A stretch of 64,000 nt of DNA from Scytonema sp. UIC 10036. Lineage in GTDB: Bacteria; Cyanobacteriota; Cyanobacteriia; Cyanobacteriales; Nostocaceae. A program made the translations under genes and the position numbers. Positions 26,603 through 36,397 of this stretch are shown here, piece by piece. The notes under the pieces are model-generated. The model was not told the origin of the DNA. It worked only from the letters and a program-made list of their open reading frames with translations, and made no database searches. Each line of letters starts with the position of its first letter. Position 1 is the first letter of the stretch. The stretch spans positions 1-64,000 of the forward strand of contig NZ_WJFC01000029.1 in NCBI RefSeq assembly GCF_009725235.1, written 5' to 3'.

Positions 26603-28390
26603 TCATCTGTTGTACATTTGAGCAAACTGTTCAGCAGTGAAAGATTGAATTAAGCTTAAGTGAATAGGTGACTGACTGATAAACTTTGCATAAGCTGCAC
26701 TTAGATAAGGGCGGTACTCTTGCTGCTGTGATAAATGAGTTTGGAAGAAAGCCAAACTTAAAGCTTTGACATAAAGTTGAGCGATCGCAGGATCGGGACC
26801 GATTAAACTTGGTGGAACAGGTAAAACTTCTTGAGAAGAATTTAATTTTTGTGAAGTGGAGAAATGGGTAGCGTTCTCCATTAGAACTAGATACTTATCT
26901 TGAGTTTGCAGCCAAGTAAATGGGCGAATTTGTTCTGGAACTGCTGGAGTAAAAATGTCTTGACTTCCTCCAACCAGCATGACAGGAACTTTAATTTGAC
27001 TCAATCCTCTTTGCCCTAAAATAGTGCTAATTAGGGGATTTAGTGCCATCACTGCTTTAATCCGTTGGTCTTGTATCGGGTAGTTAGCAGGTGATAATTG
27101 ATTGGCTCGGCATTGCAAGAAAACTGAGAGATTCAGGGAACGATTGGGATTACAATCCTTACGAACCTGCTCAAAATCAATGACTGCTCCTGATAGAGCA
27201 AGACTGGTATAACCTCCCAAAGAATGACCAATAGCACCTACTTGTTGTAGATTGAGTTGTCCTTTGAGGATAAGATCGGATTCGGATAAACGCTGGAGTT
27301 CATCAAGCAAAAACGTTACATCTAAAGGGCGATTAATCAATTCTTGCGGTTCTGGTGGACCTGCTAATCCTGCGAAATACTGCCGAAATTTCTTAGCATC
27401 ACTTCCAGGATGTTCGAGAACAGCAACTGCAAAACCATAGGATGCTAGATGTTGAGAGACGTAAGCAAAGGTTTCTCTGTCTTCTGCTACACCGTGAGAA
27501 ATGACAATAACAGGAAAGGCGGAGGCGTTTAAAGTTTTTGTTCTTGCTTGAGGAAGGTACAAATCAACCTCAAACTGGCGATTGCGATTGTTGTCATCCA
27601 AACTTAGAGTTTTTTTAACCCAGTTAAAAGAACCTGGACGGCGTAAATCTGGACGTTGCGAGAAATCATTGTTTGATTGAGCGGCTGCTTCTGTTTCTGC
27701 AATTTCTTTAAGTGCAACAACAAGCACATCTCTTTTCTTTAAGAGTTCCGATAAGTTGTCGATAATACCTTGGGTTTCCCTCAAATTAAGCCTCAGTGCT
27801 GAACTGGGGTAACGGCGAATCAGATTGACAAGAGTTAAGCCATCTCGATCTGCCGCAGATAGGATTAGTGCAGATCGCAGGGCATAAAAACCATTTTGTC
27901 TGTTTTGTGTCAGGAATAATTCCCCTAACCTTTTCAGCAGATTTTCACCAATCGCGGAATAGGTAAATTGAGACACTAAGGTAGGGGACACTTCAAATTT
28001 TGTCTGGAGTAAATCTCGTAGTTGATTTAACTGGTTTGGTTTTATACGTTTAGCATAGAAGGCGAATTCGTCAGTTATTTTGCCTTCTTTGGCAAAGGCT
28101 TCTAAAGAAGTTGTAGAAATGGAAAAGTCACCAAAGGGAGGGTATGTAAATTCTATTTTCTCAGCTCCTAGCCCTGGTATTGCACTCACAAGAGTTGAGA
28201 GGACACCGAGCGTAAAAGTACTTAATACCGTTTGCAAAGAGATCTGCTGTTTTTTGTGGTTATGGGAAGCAACGGTCTTTTGAGTGCAATGCTTCCGGAA
28301 GGATTTGCCCAAAGAGCGATCGCGTTTCCGTTTTACCACACTTCGGCGCACTTTTAACCTAGCAGTTGTCTGCTTTTTCCACTTATACAT
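26603..28390 (-). CDS. DUF1400 alpha/beta hydrolase (lipase-like), exported
   Basis: 595 residues. A very basic N-terminal tail (KKQTTARLKVRRSVVKRKRDR) is followed by a hydrophobic signal segment (about 53-73). A DUF1400 helical domain (about 75-200, EKIEFTYPPFGDFSI) comes next, then an alpha/beta hydrolase domain like bacterial PAF-acetylhydrolase/dienelactone hydrolase. The nucleophile elbow is GHSLGG (about 388-393), the oxyanion strand VIVISHGVAEDRETF, and the late acid/His are in GGSQDIFTPAVPEQ and NATHFS. Substrates of the family are unknown. The 40-residue basic extension before the signal segment suggests a later true start, but no clear ATG occurs there. Confidence 0.85.
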   Translation of the reverse strand: MYKWKKQTTARLKVRRSVVKRKRDRSLGKSFRKHCTQKTVASHNHKKQQISLQTVLSTFTLGVLSTLVSAIPGLGAEKIEFTYPPFGDFSISTTSLEAFAKEGKITDEFAFYAKRIKPNQLNQLRDLLQTKFEVSPTLVSQFTYSAIGENLLKRLGELFLTQNRQNGFYALRSALILSAADRDGLTLVNLIRRYPSSALRLNLRETQGIIDNLSELLKKRDVLVVALKEIAETEAAAQSNNDFSQRPDLRRPGSFNWVKKTLSLDDNNRNRQFEVDLYLPQARTKTLNASAFPVIVISHGVAEDRETFAYVSQHLASYGFAVAVLEHPGSDAKKFRQYFAGLAGPPEPQELINRPLDVTFLLDELQRLSESDLILKGQLNLQQVGAIGHSLGGYTSLALSGAVIDFEQVRKDCNPNRSLNLSVFLQCRANQLSPANYPIQDQRIKAVMALNPLISTILGQRGLSQIKVPVMLVGGSQDIFTPAVPEQIRPFTWLQTQDKYLVLMENATHFSTSQKLNSSQEVLPVPPSLIGPDPAIAQLYVKALSLAFFQTHLSQQQEYRPYLSAAYAKFISQSPIHLSLIQSFTAEQFAQMYNR

Positions 28391-28473
28391 TTATAAAATA
28401 TTAAAAATCTTTCTTAATAAGACTTTACCTTATCGGTAGCCCCAAATAAATTAAATGTCAAATACCTTTAGGC

Positions 28474-28510
28474 TCGTAGTTGCAACGATCGCGCACTCAT
28501 CGCAACTACG
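28474..28510. repeat. Inverted repeat TCGTAGTTGC / GCAACTACGA
   Basis: A ten-base arm at 28474-28483 pairs with 28502-28511 around an 18-base loop that contains CGATCGCG. It lies between the papain-like gene (stop 28554) and the hydrolase start on the minus strand. Confidence 0.6.
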
Positions 28511-28553
28511 AACATTTTACTGACCAACAAAGGCACGAGGTTACAAAATTTCT

Positions 28554-29678
28554 TTACTCTTCTTCGCTCTCATTGCCATCTAGGCTGTAATCGTAATCGC
28601 CATCAATAGCATATTCTTCGCAGAGTGCATCCAGATCCTCAAGAAATTGGCTGCTATACTCTATTGTCAAGTCAAAGTTAAGAATATTAACAATATAGGT
28701 TTCTTCATCTTCCTGTTCTTCATATTCGTAGTCAAAATAATACTCTTCCTCGCTTTCGACGTAGCTCATACATAGTTCATCCAAAACCTCAATGAAACCC
28801 TCTGGGTCATCAGTAGTAACGTAGAAGTCGAAAAGCAACAGAGAATTTTCATCGGCAAAGAATGATTCACCTTCTTCCCAAACTCCAGCACTAAAGTCAA
28901 GGTCGTTGACAGATTTAATAATCCACGAGTCGTGACCGTTGTACTCCTGATGGATGACATAGTTGTAGGGTATGTAGCAATATCCGCGATCGCCCCACTC
29001 TGAACCCCAGGAATTACGCACGATAAACACGCGGTCTTTGTCAGAGTAGCCAACACAAAGCATTGCATGCCATCCGTGGGTAGAGCGTACATTATCCGAT
29101 TTCTTGGGCATCGGTACGCGTCCCCGATTGTGTGTGGCATCATCAAAGGACTCAAACGTGTTGAGGGCAAACGCAATGGGATAACCCTCTGCTAAGGTAT
29201 GTTTCCACAAGTCAAGATCGGTTTCAACAAACTCAGCTTCCTGTATTTTGAAGTTTGCTGCATGTTCGTAAGCAGAACTTTCTGGTTCTTGGAAAATCAA
29301 ATCTTCATCATTAGGCCAAATGTCTTCAGAGCATGCTCCATAGTTGGTTAGAGCTTTGATGGCAAGTTCCATTTGTGTCCCGCCATCTTCTTGTTCGCTA
29401 CCATCAAGAGACCGAGCATTATAGTAAACAAATAAACGGCTCACATCACTTGATTCGCCTAAATCCCGTTTAGCAAGGTATTCATAAGCACCTACAAATG
29501 CATTTGCTACACAGCTATTACCAACCTGCTCTTCTACTTCGGTCATGTATCTACGGAGGTCTACTTTAGGCGGTAAGCGATCGCTATCAAAGCGCCCTGT
29601 ATGATGCATTTTGGCGTCTTCTGATTTCTTGCCGGGACGATAACCACCGATGCGATATTTTCTAGCTTGTGTAAACAT
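28554..29678 (-). CDS. Papain-like (C1A) cysteine protease with acidic tail
   Basis: 374 residues from the ATG at 29678 (MFTQARKYRIGGYRPGKK); the ATG at 29720 is less likely. The catalytic set is complete: oxyanion Gln51 and Cys56 (QVGNSCVANA), His204 (GWHAMLCVGY) and Asn222 (RNSWGSEWGDRGY). No signal peptide or inhibitory prodomain is present, so it is probably cytosolic and not autoactivated by cleavage. The last 120 residues are extremely acidic and contain two similar blocks (FIEVLDELCMSYVES and FLEDLDALCEEYAID), an internal duplication of unknown role. Confidence 0.88.
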   Translation of the reverse strand: MFTQARKYRIGGYRPGKKSEDAKMHHTGRFDSDRLPPKVDLRRYMTEVEEQVGNSCVANAFVGAYEYLAKRDLGESSDVSRLFVYYNARSLDGSEQEDGGTQMELAIKALTNYGACSEDIWPNDEDLIFQEPESSAYEHAANFKIQEAEFVETDLDLWKHTLAEGYPIAFALNTFESFDDATHNRGRVPMPKKSDNVRSTHGWHAMLCVGYSDKDRVFIVRNSWGSEWGDRGYCYIPYNYVIHQEYNGHDSWIIKSVNDLDFSAGVWEEGESFFADENSLLLFDFYVTTDDPEGFIEVLDELCMSYVESEEEYYFDYEYEEQEDEETYIVNILNFDLTIEYSSQFLEDLDALCEEYAIDGDYDYSLDGNESEEE

Positions 29679-29720
29679 TTTTACTGGTGTGAAATTTGTT
29701 ATTCTTGTATAACTCACCAT

Positions 29721-30095
29721 CAGTAATTCGTAAAGTTTTTCTCTTCTCTGTATATGTAAAGAAATCTATACTTCCCACGGGTATAGATTGCGCTTTTGAA
29801 CCCAGGTGTAGGGGCGCAATACAAGAATGGCTCCAGCTATTAGAATTAAAAAGTAATGTGTCTCAAACTAAGTCTTTATTTAAAGATAGGAATTATAAAA
29901 TTTTCAAAAAAAAATCATTATTACTAATGAATTTTATATCAGTAATAATGTTGTTAATTTCATTAATAGTATCAGCAAGAGAATTTCTAAATGATAGAGA
30001 AATACAAAAAGTACCGCATCAAAATTCTAAAAGTACTAAGCCTATTTTAGGAGAAAAGAAACCATAAATATCATTGATTTTACAGCCGTTCTCAA
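29721..30095. other. Intergenic; possible small membrane-protein fragment
   Basis: A 123-codon plus-strand frame (29696-30067) has one membrane-like segment (MNFISVIMLLISLIVSAREF) near its end. However, its first third overlaps the protease promoter region and reads through repeat-like sequence. If anything is expressed, the shorter frame from the ATG at about 29930 (MNFISVIM.., some 46 residues) is more plausible. It is not called as a gene. Confidence 0.3.
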
Positions 30096-31019
30096 TTATT
30101 TGTAAAACAAACAGTGCTCAATTGTTTCTACAACTGATTTAGAAAGGGATTCAAAATCGTAACCACCTTCCAAACCGAACACAATTTTACGAGTAATTCC
30201 CAAGCAATAATCAGTGAAGACGCCATAATCTTGTGGCTGTAAATCAATGCTTGCTAATGGATCGTCAGCATTGGCATCGTAACCAGCACTGACAATTAAT
30301 AAATCAGGTTGAAAGTTTGACAAAAAAGGTATGACCTTTTTTTCAAAGACGGGCTGGTATACCCCCATATTACTACCTGGAGGTACAGGTAAATTGAGCA
30401 CATTATCATGAAATCCTTTTTCTGTTGCTCGTCCAGTCCCTGGGTAGCAGGGATACTGATGCAAGGAACAGTAAGCGACTTGCGGGTGTTCTTCTACAAT
30501 TGCTTGCGTCCCATTGCCATGATGAACATCCCAGTCCAGAATAGCTACACGATTGATTCCTGGTTTTTGCAAGGCATAAAATGCAGCAACGGCAGCATTG
30601 GAAAATAAGCAGAATCCCATTCCCTCATCACTGACAGCATGATGCCCTGGTGGACGAGCCAGGACAAAAGCTGGTTTGCCAGTTTCTAGCACAATATCGA
30701 CTCCATCTAACCAAGCGCTAACTGCCAGTAAAGCAACATCATAACTGCGGGAGGAAACAGGGGTATCTCCATCTAAATAACCACCACCTGCAAGAGCAAT
30801 TTCTCGAATTTTGTTGATATGACGTTGGGTATGCGCTTGTTGCAAAAAAGACATGAGGGGTCGAGTTTCTGGCGAAGATGGCGATCGCCATTCAATTTGT
30901 TCTGCAAAAGCAGCTTGTTTGAGGGCTGTGGTAATCGCCATTAAACGTTCTGGATTTTCTGGATGGAAAGACCCCGTTTTATGATCTAGAAACTCGTCGG
31001 AATAGATAATTGGCAACAT
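30096..31019 (-). CDS. Histone deacetylase superfamily protein (class II-like)
   Basis: 307 residues. Zn-deacetylase landmarks are PPGHHA (His126-His127), DWDVHHGNGT (ligands Asp164 and His166), SLHQYPCYPGTG, VSAGYDANADDPL (third metal Asp near 253) and GLEGGYD. The family includes acetoin-utilisation AcuC-like, acetylpolyamine and lysine deacetylases; the substrate here is unknown. The start at ATG 31019 gives the typical MLPIIYSDEFLDHKTG-type N-terminus. A heptamer-rich stretch (TAATGGC-like) lies between its start and the small downstream-reading gene at 31075. Confidence 0.92.
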   Translation of the reverse strand: MLPIIYSDEFLDHKTGSFHPENPERLMAITTALKQAAFAEQIEWRSPSSPETRPLMSFLQQAHTQRHINKIREIALAGGGYLDGDTPVSSRSYDVALLAVSAWLDGVDIVLETGKPAFVLARPPGHHAVSDEGMGFCLFSNAAVAAFYALQKPGINRVAILDWDVHHGNGTQAIVEEHPQVAYCSLHQYPCYPGTGRATEKGFHDNVLNLPVPPGSNMGVYQPVFEKKVIPFLSNFQPDLLIVSAGYDANADDPLASIDLQPQDYGVFTDYCLGITRKIVFGLEGGYDFESLSKSVVETIEHCLFYK

Positions 31020-31074
31020 AGAGCTAATGGGCTAATTACTAATGGCTAATGGTTAATAGCAATTAGTTTAACGA

Positions 31075-31296
31075 TCATTCTTTGGTAAAGCCAATCATTT
31101 CGTCGGTGGGTTCGTCAAGCATTTCTGGTACGACTGCCTGGTTACCTCTAAGTTCATCGGGTGATAATGAAAGCAACACGTCGTCCATTTTTGGAGGATG
31201 CTTGATGCGATCGAGCATTTCGGGGCTTAATTGTGACTCATCAGTTTGTGGATTTGTTTTCTCAGCTTGATTGGGAGTTGTTTCGTCGCTATACAT
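31075..31296 (-). CDS. Small acidic hypothetical protein
   Basis: 73 residues (MYSDETTPNQAEKTNPQTDE..). Proline- and glutamate-rich, with no membrane segment and probably disordered. The D-R-I-K-H-P-P-K-M-D-D-V-L-L-S-L-S-P-D-E-L-R block looks conserved-protein-like rather than random. It is read in the same direction as the HDAC gene 55 bp downstream and could be co-transcribed. The function is not known. Confidence 0.6.
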   Translation of the reverse strand: MYSDETTPNQAEKTNPQTDESQLSPEMLDRIKHPPKMDDVLLSLSPDELRGNQAVVPEMLDEPTDEMIGFTKE

Positions 31297-31465
31297 GATG
31301 GATACTTACTCCAACCTTGACACACCTTGAGCCTAAACTTTTGCCATAGACGCAATACACTACCTTGGGGCTTAAATTCCAATGCTTCTTTATTTCCCAC
31401 ACGTACTAGCATAGAGAATATAAAGATTTCATAACATTTGTTTCATTAAGCTAGGAATATTACTC

Positions 31466-32827
31466 GTGCTACCAGACAATCGCCCTCCTCACGGACAAAC
31501 TCAACGCCGGACTTTTCGTCAACTTTTTGGATTGGTAAAACGCAATCCCTTCACGATTTCTCGTTGGGTTTTATGCTGGACTGTTGTGGGGACTGTTTGT
31601 GGTTTATTTGCGGGGTTGTATTGGAGTGTGCTGGAACTAATGCTCCACGGGCTTGAAAAATTTCAAGGTTGGAGTCTGTTGCTCGTTATGCCACTTGCTG
31701 GTTTAGCGATTGGTTTAGTCATTCATTGTCTTGGCAATCCCGGTGAAATTGCCGCGATCGTTGATAACATCCATCTTCAAAATGGGCGCTTGGATGCTCG
31801 TAAAAATCCTTCGATGATTCTGGCTTCTTTGCTCAGCATCTCAGCAGGTGGTAGTGCTGGACCGGAAGCACCACTTGTACAGGTGACCGGTTCTTTTGGG
31901 ACTTGGGTTGCCGATCGTTTGCGACTCGAAGGTGAAGATGTGAGGTCTATGAGTTTAGCTGCAATGGCTGCAGGCTTTACAGCTTTGTTTGGCGCACCTC
32001 TTGGTGGTGCTATGTTTGCTTTGGAAATTTTGCACCACCAGCATATTGTTGAGTACTATGAAGCTTTAATGCCTGCGATTGTTTCTAGTTGTGCGAGTTA
32101 TCTGGTTTTCGCTGCCATTACACATTTGGGGATTGCGCCAACCTGGCATTTTCCGCAATATCACATAGACAGTATTGATGATTTTGCACTAGTGATTGTC
32201 TTCGGATTTGTGGGAGTTATTGCTGGGTGGATTTTTATGAGTGTTTTTCGAGCCTGCGATCGCATTTTTGCCCAAATTCCCGGACCCGTTTATTTCCGCA
32301 CAACACTAGCTGGCTTGGGACTTGGTCTTTTAGCGGCTGTCTTACCACTTACCCGTTATTTTGGACATCATGAATTAGAAGTTGTTCTGGATGGAAACTT
32401 TCCGACTGTTTTCTTGTTTGTGCTTGCTTTTGCAAAAATGGCATCTATTAGCGTGACTGTTACTGGAGGATGGCGCGGAGGATTTATCATCCCCCTATTT
32501 TTTACAGGCGCTTGTTTGGGTAAAGCTGTAGCTAGCTTAATTCCAGGACTGAATTCGACGCTTGCCATGATTTGTACAATGGCAGCTATCAATGCAGCAG
32601 TGACGCGAACACCTATCAGTACAACCTTATTGCTATCAAAATTAACAAATTTTAGCCCCTTCACGCCAATTTTGTTTGCCAGTTTGATTGGATTTTTTCT
32701 CGCTCCTAAAGTACCCTTGATCGAATCTCAACTCAAAAATCAATCGTCATTGGTTTCTCTTTCTCGTTCCCAGGTTCTACCTGGGAATGCAGAGAGCGAG
32801 GCTCTGCCTCGCCATACAGGGGGCTGA
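31466..32827 (+). CDS. ClC-family chloride channel/antiporter
   Basis: 453 residues from a GTG. About ten to twelve membrane helices. The selectivity motif reads GGSAGPEAP with the gating Glu at 134 (the E148 position of E. coli ClC). GFTALFGAPLGGAMFALE and GWRGGFIIPLFFTGACLGK are the other ion-path segments. No CBS domains, so it is the short form. The last 21 residues (from Ser433) are encoded by the nested-palindrome repeat at 32763-32867, which supplies the stop codon; the ancestral C-terminus has been replaced. The protein core appears intact. Confidence 0.92.
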   Translation: MLPDNRPPHGQTQRRTFRQLFGLVKRNPFTISRWVLCWTVVGTVCGLFAGLYWSVLELMLHGLEKFQGWSLLLVMPLAGLAIGLVIHCLGNPGEIAAIVDNIHLQNGRLDARKNPSMILASLLSISAGGSAGPEAPLVQVTGSFGTWVADRLRLEGEDVRSMSLAAMAAGFTALFGAPLGGAMFALEILHHQHIVEYYEALMPAIVSSCASYLVFAAITHLGIAPTWHFPQYHIDSIDDFALVIVFGFVGVIAGWIFMSVFRACDRIFAQIPGPVYFRTTLAGLGLGLLAAVLPLTRYFGHHELEVVLDGNFPTVFLFVLAFAKMASISVTVTGGWRGGFIIPLFFTGACLGKAVASLIPGLNSTLAMICTMAAINAAVTRTPISTTLLLSKLTNFSPFTPILFASLIGFFLAPKVPLIESQLKNQSSLVSLSRSQVLPGNAESEALPRHTGG

Positions 32828-32867
32828 GCCTCCTGTGAGGCATTCCCAGGCGGAGCCTGGGAACGAG
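32763..32867. repeat. Nested-palindrome repeat overlapping the ClC stop
   Basis: A full copy: CTCGTTCCCAGG..CCTGGGAATGC, GAGGCTCTGCCTC, GGCTGAGCC, GGCATTCCCAGG..CCTGGGAACGAG. The ClC frame enters at the left end and stops at a TGA inside it (32825-32827). The remaining 144 bp before gyrA contain no gene. Confidence 0.9.
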
Positions 32868-33011
32868 GTGAGACGAAGTTTCCCCCAGCAAACAGTAAAA
32901 TATGCTAGAATTGTATCAAATTATGGCAGTTATTCAGCGTTAATTCGGAATAATTTTGCTTTTTTTTCAGTATAAAGGCTAAAATCTGCGATTTTTGGAG
33001 TTTTTTAGGTT

Positions 33012-35609
33012 ATGACAACCTCTCAGGAGAGGATTATCCCGACCGATCTGGGGAACGAAATGTCCCGGTCTTATTTAGAGTACGCCATGAGCGTGATTGT
33101 AGGTCGGGCGCTGCCAGATGCCAGGGATGGTCTGAAACCTGTGCATCGTCGTATCCTCTATGCTATGCATGAATTGGGATTGACCGCAGATCGCCCTTTT
33201 CGTAAATGCGCTCGTGTAGTAGGGGAAGTATTGGGTAAATATCACCCTCACGGCGACACAGCAGTCTATGACGCTCTGGTGCGGATGGCACAGGATTTTT
33301 CCATGAGATCGCCCTTAATTGCAGGGCATGGAAACTTCGGTTCAATAGATAACGATCCACCTGCGGCAATGCGATACACCGAATGCCGCTTGGAAGCTTT
33401 AACGAGTGACGCTTTACTACAAGATATTGAGTCGGAAACCGTAGATTTTGTTAATAACTTTGACGGTTCCCAACAAGAACCAACTGTTTTGCCAGCACGC
33501 GTTCCACAGTTGCTGCTGAATGGTTCTTCTGGTATTGCCGTGGGTATGGCAACCAACATTCCCCCTCATAATTTGGGTGAGTTGATTGATGGATTGGTAG
33601 CACTGATTCACAATCCTGACATTAATGATACTCAATTAATGCAGTATATTCCCGGTCCTGATTTTCCTACAGGAGGTCAGATTTTGGGGACGGGGCCAAT
33701 TAAAGAAGCTTATACTATGGGGCGCGGTTCCATCACCATGCGGGGTGTGGCTCAAATTGAAACCATAGAACAAAGGGGACGACCGGATAGAGAAGCAATA
33801 ATTGTTACTGAATTGCCATACCAAACCAACAAAGCAGCATTGATTGAAAAAATAGCTGAGTTGGTGAATGACAAGAAAATAGACGGAATTGCAGATATTC
33901 GAGATGAGAGCGATCGCGATGGTATGCGAATCGTGATTGAACTCAAGCGTGATGCTTATCCCAGGGTTGTTCTGAACAATCTCTACAAACAAACGCCAAT
34001 ACAAGCTAACTTTGGGGCGAATATGCTGGCGCTTGTGAATGGGGAACCCCAAGTGCTCAAGCTCAAGCAATTCTTGCAAGTCTTCCTAGATTTCCGCATC
34101 GAAGCCATTACCAGACGCACGCAATATGAATTGCGGAAAGCTGAGGAACGCGACCATATTTTGCAGGGGTTGTTGATCGCCCTATCGCACCTAGATGAAA
34201 TTATTAGCTTAATTCGCCATGCACCTGATGCGCCCACAGCTAAAGGAGAGTTAGTCACAACCTACGGACTCTCTGAAGCGCAAGCCGATGCGATTTTGCA
34301 AATGCAACTGCGGCGTTTGACAGCTTTGGAAGCAGATAAAATTCGCTTGGAGCACGAAGAATTACAAGCCCTCATTGCCGATCTGCAAGATATTCTTGCG
34401 CGTCGAGAGCGAATTCTGGAAATTATTGAGAATGAGGTGAAACATCTCAAAGAGAAATACGCAACGCCTCGCCGGACAACGATCTCGCCTTTGGAAGGGG
34501 AAATAGATGACCGAGACTTGATTGCCAATGAAAAGGTTGTCATTTTAGTCACCGAACAAGGGTACATCAAACGGATGCCAGTTAACACCTTTGAAGCGCA
34601 AAGCCGTGCGACCAGAGGCAAAGCTGCAGCAAAGATGAAAGAAGATGATGGTGTTGAGCATTTCCTCACTTGCTGCGACCATGACAGTGTTTTATTCTTC
34701 AGTCAGCGAGGTGTTGTTTATTGCCTCAAAACTTATCAAATCCCCGTGAGTTCCCGTACAAGTAGGGGGACGCCAATTGTTCAATTGCTACCCGTTCCCA
34801 AAGAGGAAAAAATTACCTCAATAGTTCCTGTTACGGAGTTTAGCAGTGATGAATATTTGGTCATGCTCACTAACGGTGGTTATATCAAGAAAACCGAGTT
34901 AGCTGCATTTAGTAATATTCGTGCTAATGGTTTGATTGCTATCTCTTTAGAGGAAGGGGATCAACTCCGTTGGGTGAGAAGAGCAAGAGTTGAAGATAGC
35001 GTAATCATTGGTTCGCGTCGGGGAATGGCAATTCACTTTAGATGTAACCACGAGCAACTGCGTCCTTTGGGACGGGCGACTCGTGGGGTAAAAGCCATGA
35101 AACTGCGCGATAAAGATGAACTGGTGGGAATGGATATTCTTCCATCTGCGATTCTTGAAACTTTAAGTACAGCTATAGAAGCTGAACTTGAGGATGTTGA
35201 AACGGAAGAAATCCTTGAGGTTGAGGTGAATGAAGAATCTGTAGAAGTGACTGGTAACGGCAGTACTGGTCCGTGGGTGTTGGTGATTACAATGGGAGGG
35301 TATGGCAAGCGCGTACCAGTTTCCCAGTTCCGCCTGCAAAAGCGTGCCGGTCAGGGTATCATGGCGACTAAATTCAAAAACCGCAAAATCAAAGACCAAC
35401 TGGCAACTTTACATATCGTTAACAATGATGCAGCAGAGATTATGATGGTCACCAGTCGCGGTATTATCATTCGTCAGGCGGTGAATGCGATTTCAATTCA
35501 ATCGCGATCGGCAACGGGAGTACGAGTGCAGCGCCTTGACGAAGATGACGTTATCACGGGAGTGGCAATAGTTCCCCCCGATACTGTTGATGCAACCGAA
35601 GCAGAGTAA
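33012..35609 (+). CDS. gyrA: DNA gyrase subunit A
   Basis: 865 residues with standard GyrA layout. In the winged-helix/tower the active Tyr is 122 ([10 protein letters not shown]) and the quinolone-determining helix reads [10 protein letters not shown] with Thr83 and Asp87 (same numbering as E. coli). A coiled-coil region and C-terminal six-blade beta-pinwheel follow. The GyrA-box region reads QSRATRGK instead of the canonical QRRGGKG, as in ParC-like paralogues, so a topoisomerase IV-type subunit A cannot be excluded. An acidic insertion (about 720-745, [18 protein letters not shown]) interrupts the pinwheel. The lnt pseudogene frame overlaps its end. Confidence 0.93.
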   Translation: MTTSQERIIPTDLGNEMSRSYLEYAMSVIVGRALPDARDGLKPVHRRILYAMHELGLTADRPFRKCARVVGEVLGKYHPHGDTAVYDALVRMAQDFSMRSPLIAGHGNFGSIDNDPPAAMRYTECRLEALTSDALLQDIESETVDFVNNFDGSQQEPTVLPARVPQLLLNGSSGIAVGMATNIPPHNLGELIDGLVALIHNPDINDTQLMQYIPGPDFPTGGQILGTGPIKEAYTMGRGSITMRGVAQIETIEQRGRPDREAIIVTELPYQTNKAALIEKIAELVNDKKIDGIADIRDESDRDGMRIVIELKRDAYPRVVLNNLYKQTPIQANFGANMLALVNGEPQVLKLKQFLQVFLDFRIEAITRRTQYELRKAEERDHILQGLLIALSHLDEIISLIRHAPDAPTAKGELVTTYGLSEAQADAILQMQLRRLTALEADKIRLEHEELQALIADLQDILARRERILEIIENEVKHLKEKYATPRRTTISPLEGEIDDRDLIANEKVVILVTEQGYIKRMPVNTFEAQSRATRGKAAAKMKEDDGVEHFLTCCDHDSVLFFSQRGVVYCLKTYQIPVSSRTSRGTPIVQLLPVPKEEKITSIVPVTEFSSDEYLVMLTNGGYIKKTELAAFSNIRANGLIAISLEEGDQLRWVRRARVEDSVIIGSRRGMAIHFRCNHEQLRPLGRATRGVKAMKLRDKDELVGMDILPSAILETLSTAIEAELEDVETEEILEVEVNEESVEVTGNGSTGPWVLVITMGGYGKRVPVSQFRLQKRAGQGIMATKFKNRKIKDQLATLHIVNNDAAEIMMVTSRGIIIRQAVNAISIQSRSATGVRVQRLDEDDVITGVAIVPPDTVDATEAE

Positions 35610-35611
35610 GC

Positions 35612-35642
35612 ATTTTGGATTTTGGATTTTGGATTTTGGATT
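35612..35642. repeat. Heptamer array (TTTTGGA)x4 at the gyrA-lnt junction
   Basis: ATTTTGGATTTTGGATTTTGG.. follows the gyrA stop by three bases and is followed by AATCCAAAGTCTAAAAT, its partial complement. It is translated in the lnt leader frame as FWILDFG. Confidence 0.85.
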
Positions 35643-36008
35643 GAATCCAAAGTCTAAAATCTTTATTGCTTTTATAAGTGGAGTTTTGATGGGGTTGACG
35701 GTTGCGCCATTTGATGCATGGGTCTTGGCATGGATTGCCCTGGCCCCCCTATGGGTACTTGTTGTTAATTCTACACAACGAAACAACCAATCCCCTCATC
35801 CCCCCTCTCCCTCCCCCTCTCCCATTGTCCATCGCCTGGGGTATTGGTTATCCACGGAATCGCCTTATCTTGGATTACTGGAATTCATCCCATGACTTGG
35901 ATGGGCGTTCCTTGGTTGGCAAGTGTGGCGATCGCTTTATTTTGCTGGACGTTCATTACTTTGTGGGGAGCAGCATTAGTTGCTACTTGGGCAACTTGTT
36001 TCTCGTTA

Positions 36009-36122
36009 ATTTTAGATTTTAGATTGCCGATTTTAGATTGGTTTAGAGTGACTTTCAAACGAGGAAATGAAACGTCTCCTCCAAAATCCAAAATCCAAAA
36101 TCCAAAATCCAAAATCCAAAAT
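36009..36122. repeat. In-frame heptamer repeat inside lnt
   Basis: The left part has ATTTTAGATTTTAGATT and GATTTTAGATTGG. The right part is six exact CCAAAAT heptamers (36081-36122, 42 nt = 14 codons), encoding a seven-residue period (KSKIQNP). The two sides are roughly complementary. Net effect: about 37 extra residues (from ILDFRLP to KSKIQN) in a loop of the membrane domain, without loss of frame. Confidence 0.88.
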
Positions 36123-36326
36123 GGATTTGTTCGTGTTCTTATTGGCACAGCTATCTGGTGTGGATTAGAAGCACTTTGGAGTGCAGGACCGTTGTGGTGG
36201 ACTTCTCTTTCTTACACGCAAAGCCCGCAAAATCTCGTTATTTTACATTTAGGTCAACTGTCTGGACCAAGTGCGGTGACTGCGGCTATTGTGGCGGTGA
36301 ATGGTTTGCTTGCGGAAGCATGGATC

Positions 36327-36397
36327 AACCGCAGAGGCGCAGAGAACGCAGAGGAAAGAAAGAGATTTCTCTCTGCGACCTCAGCGCCTCTGCGGTT
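36327..36397. repeat. In-frame palindromic repeat inside lnt
   Basis: AACCGCAGAGGCGC (36327-36340) pairs perfectly with GCGCCTCTGCGGTT (36384-36397), with an inner stem GCAGAG/CTCTGC. It is translated as NRRGAENAEERKR.. within the membrane domain. It belongs to the ACCGCAGAGGCGCAGAG dispersed family known by pattern in Nostocales. Confidence 0.88.

Noticed and set aside
29696..30067. 123-codon plus-strand frame with one membrane segment
   Set aside because: Starts inside the protease 5' end and reads repeat-like DNA; only the last 46 codons look protein-like, too weak to call.
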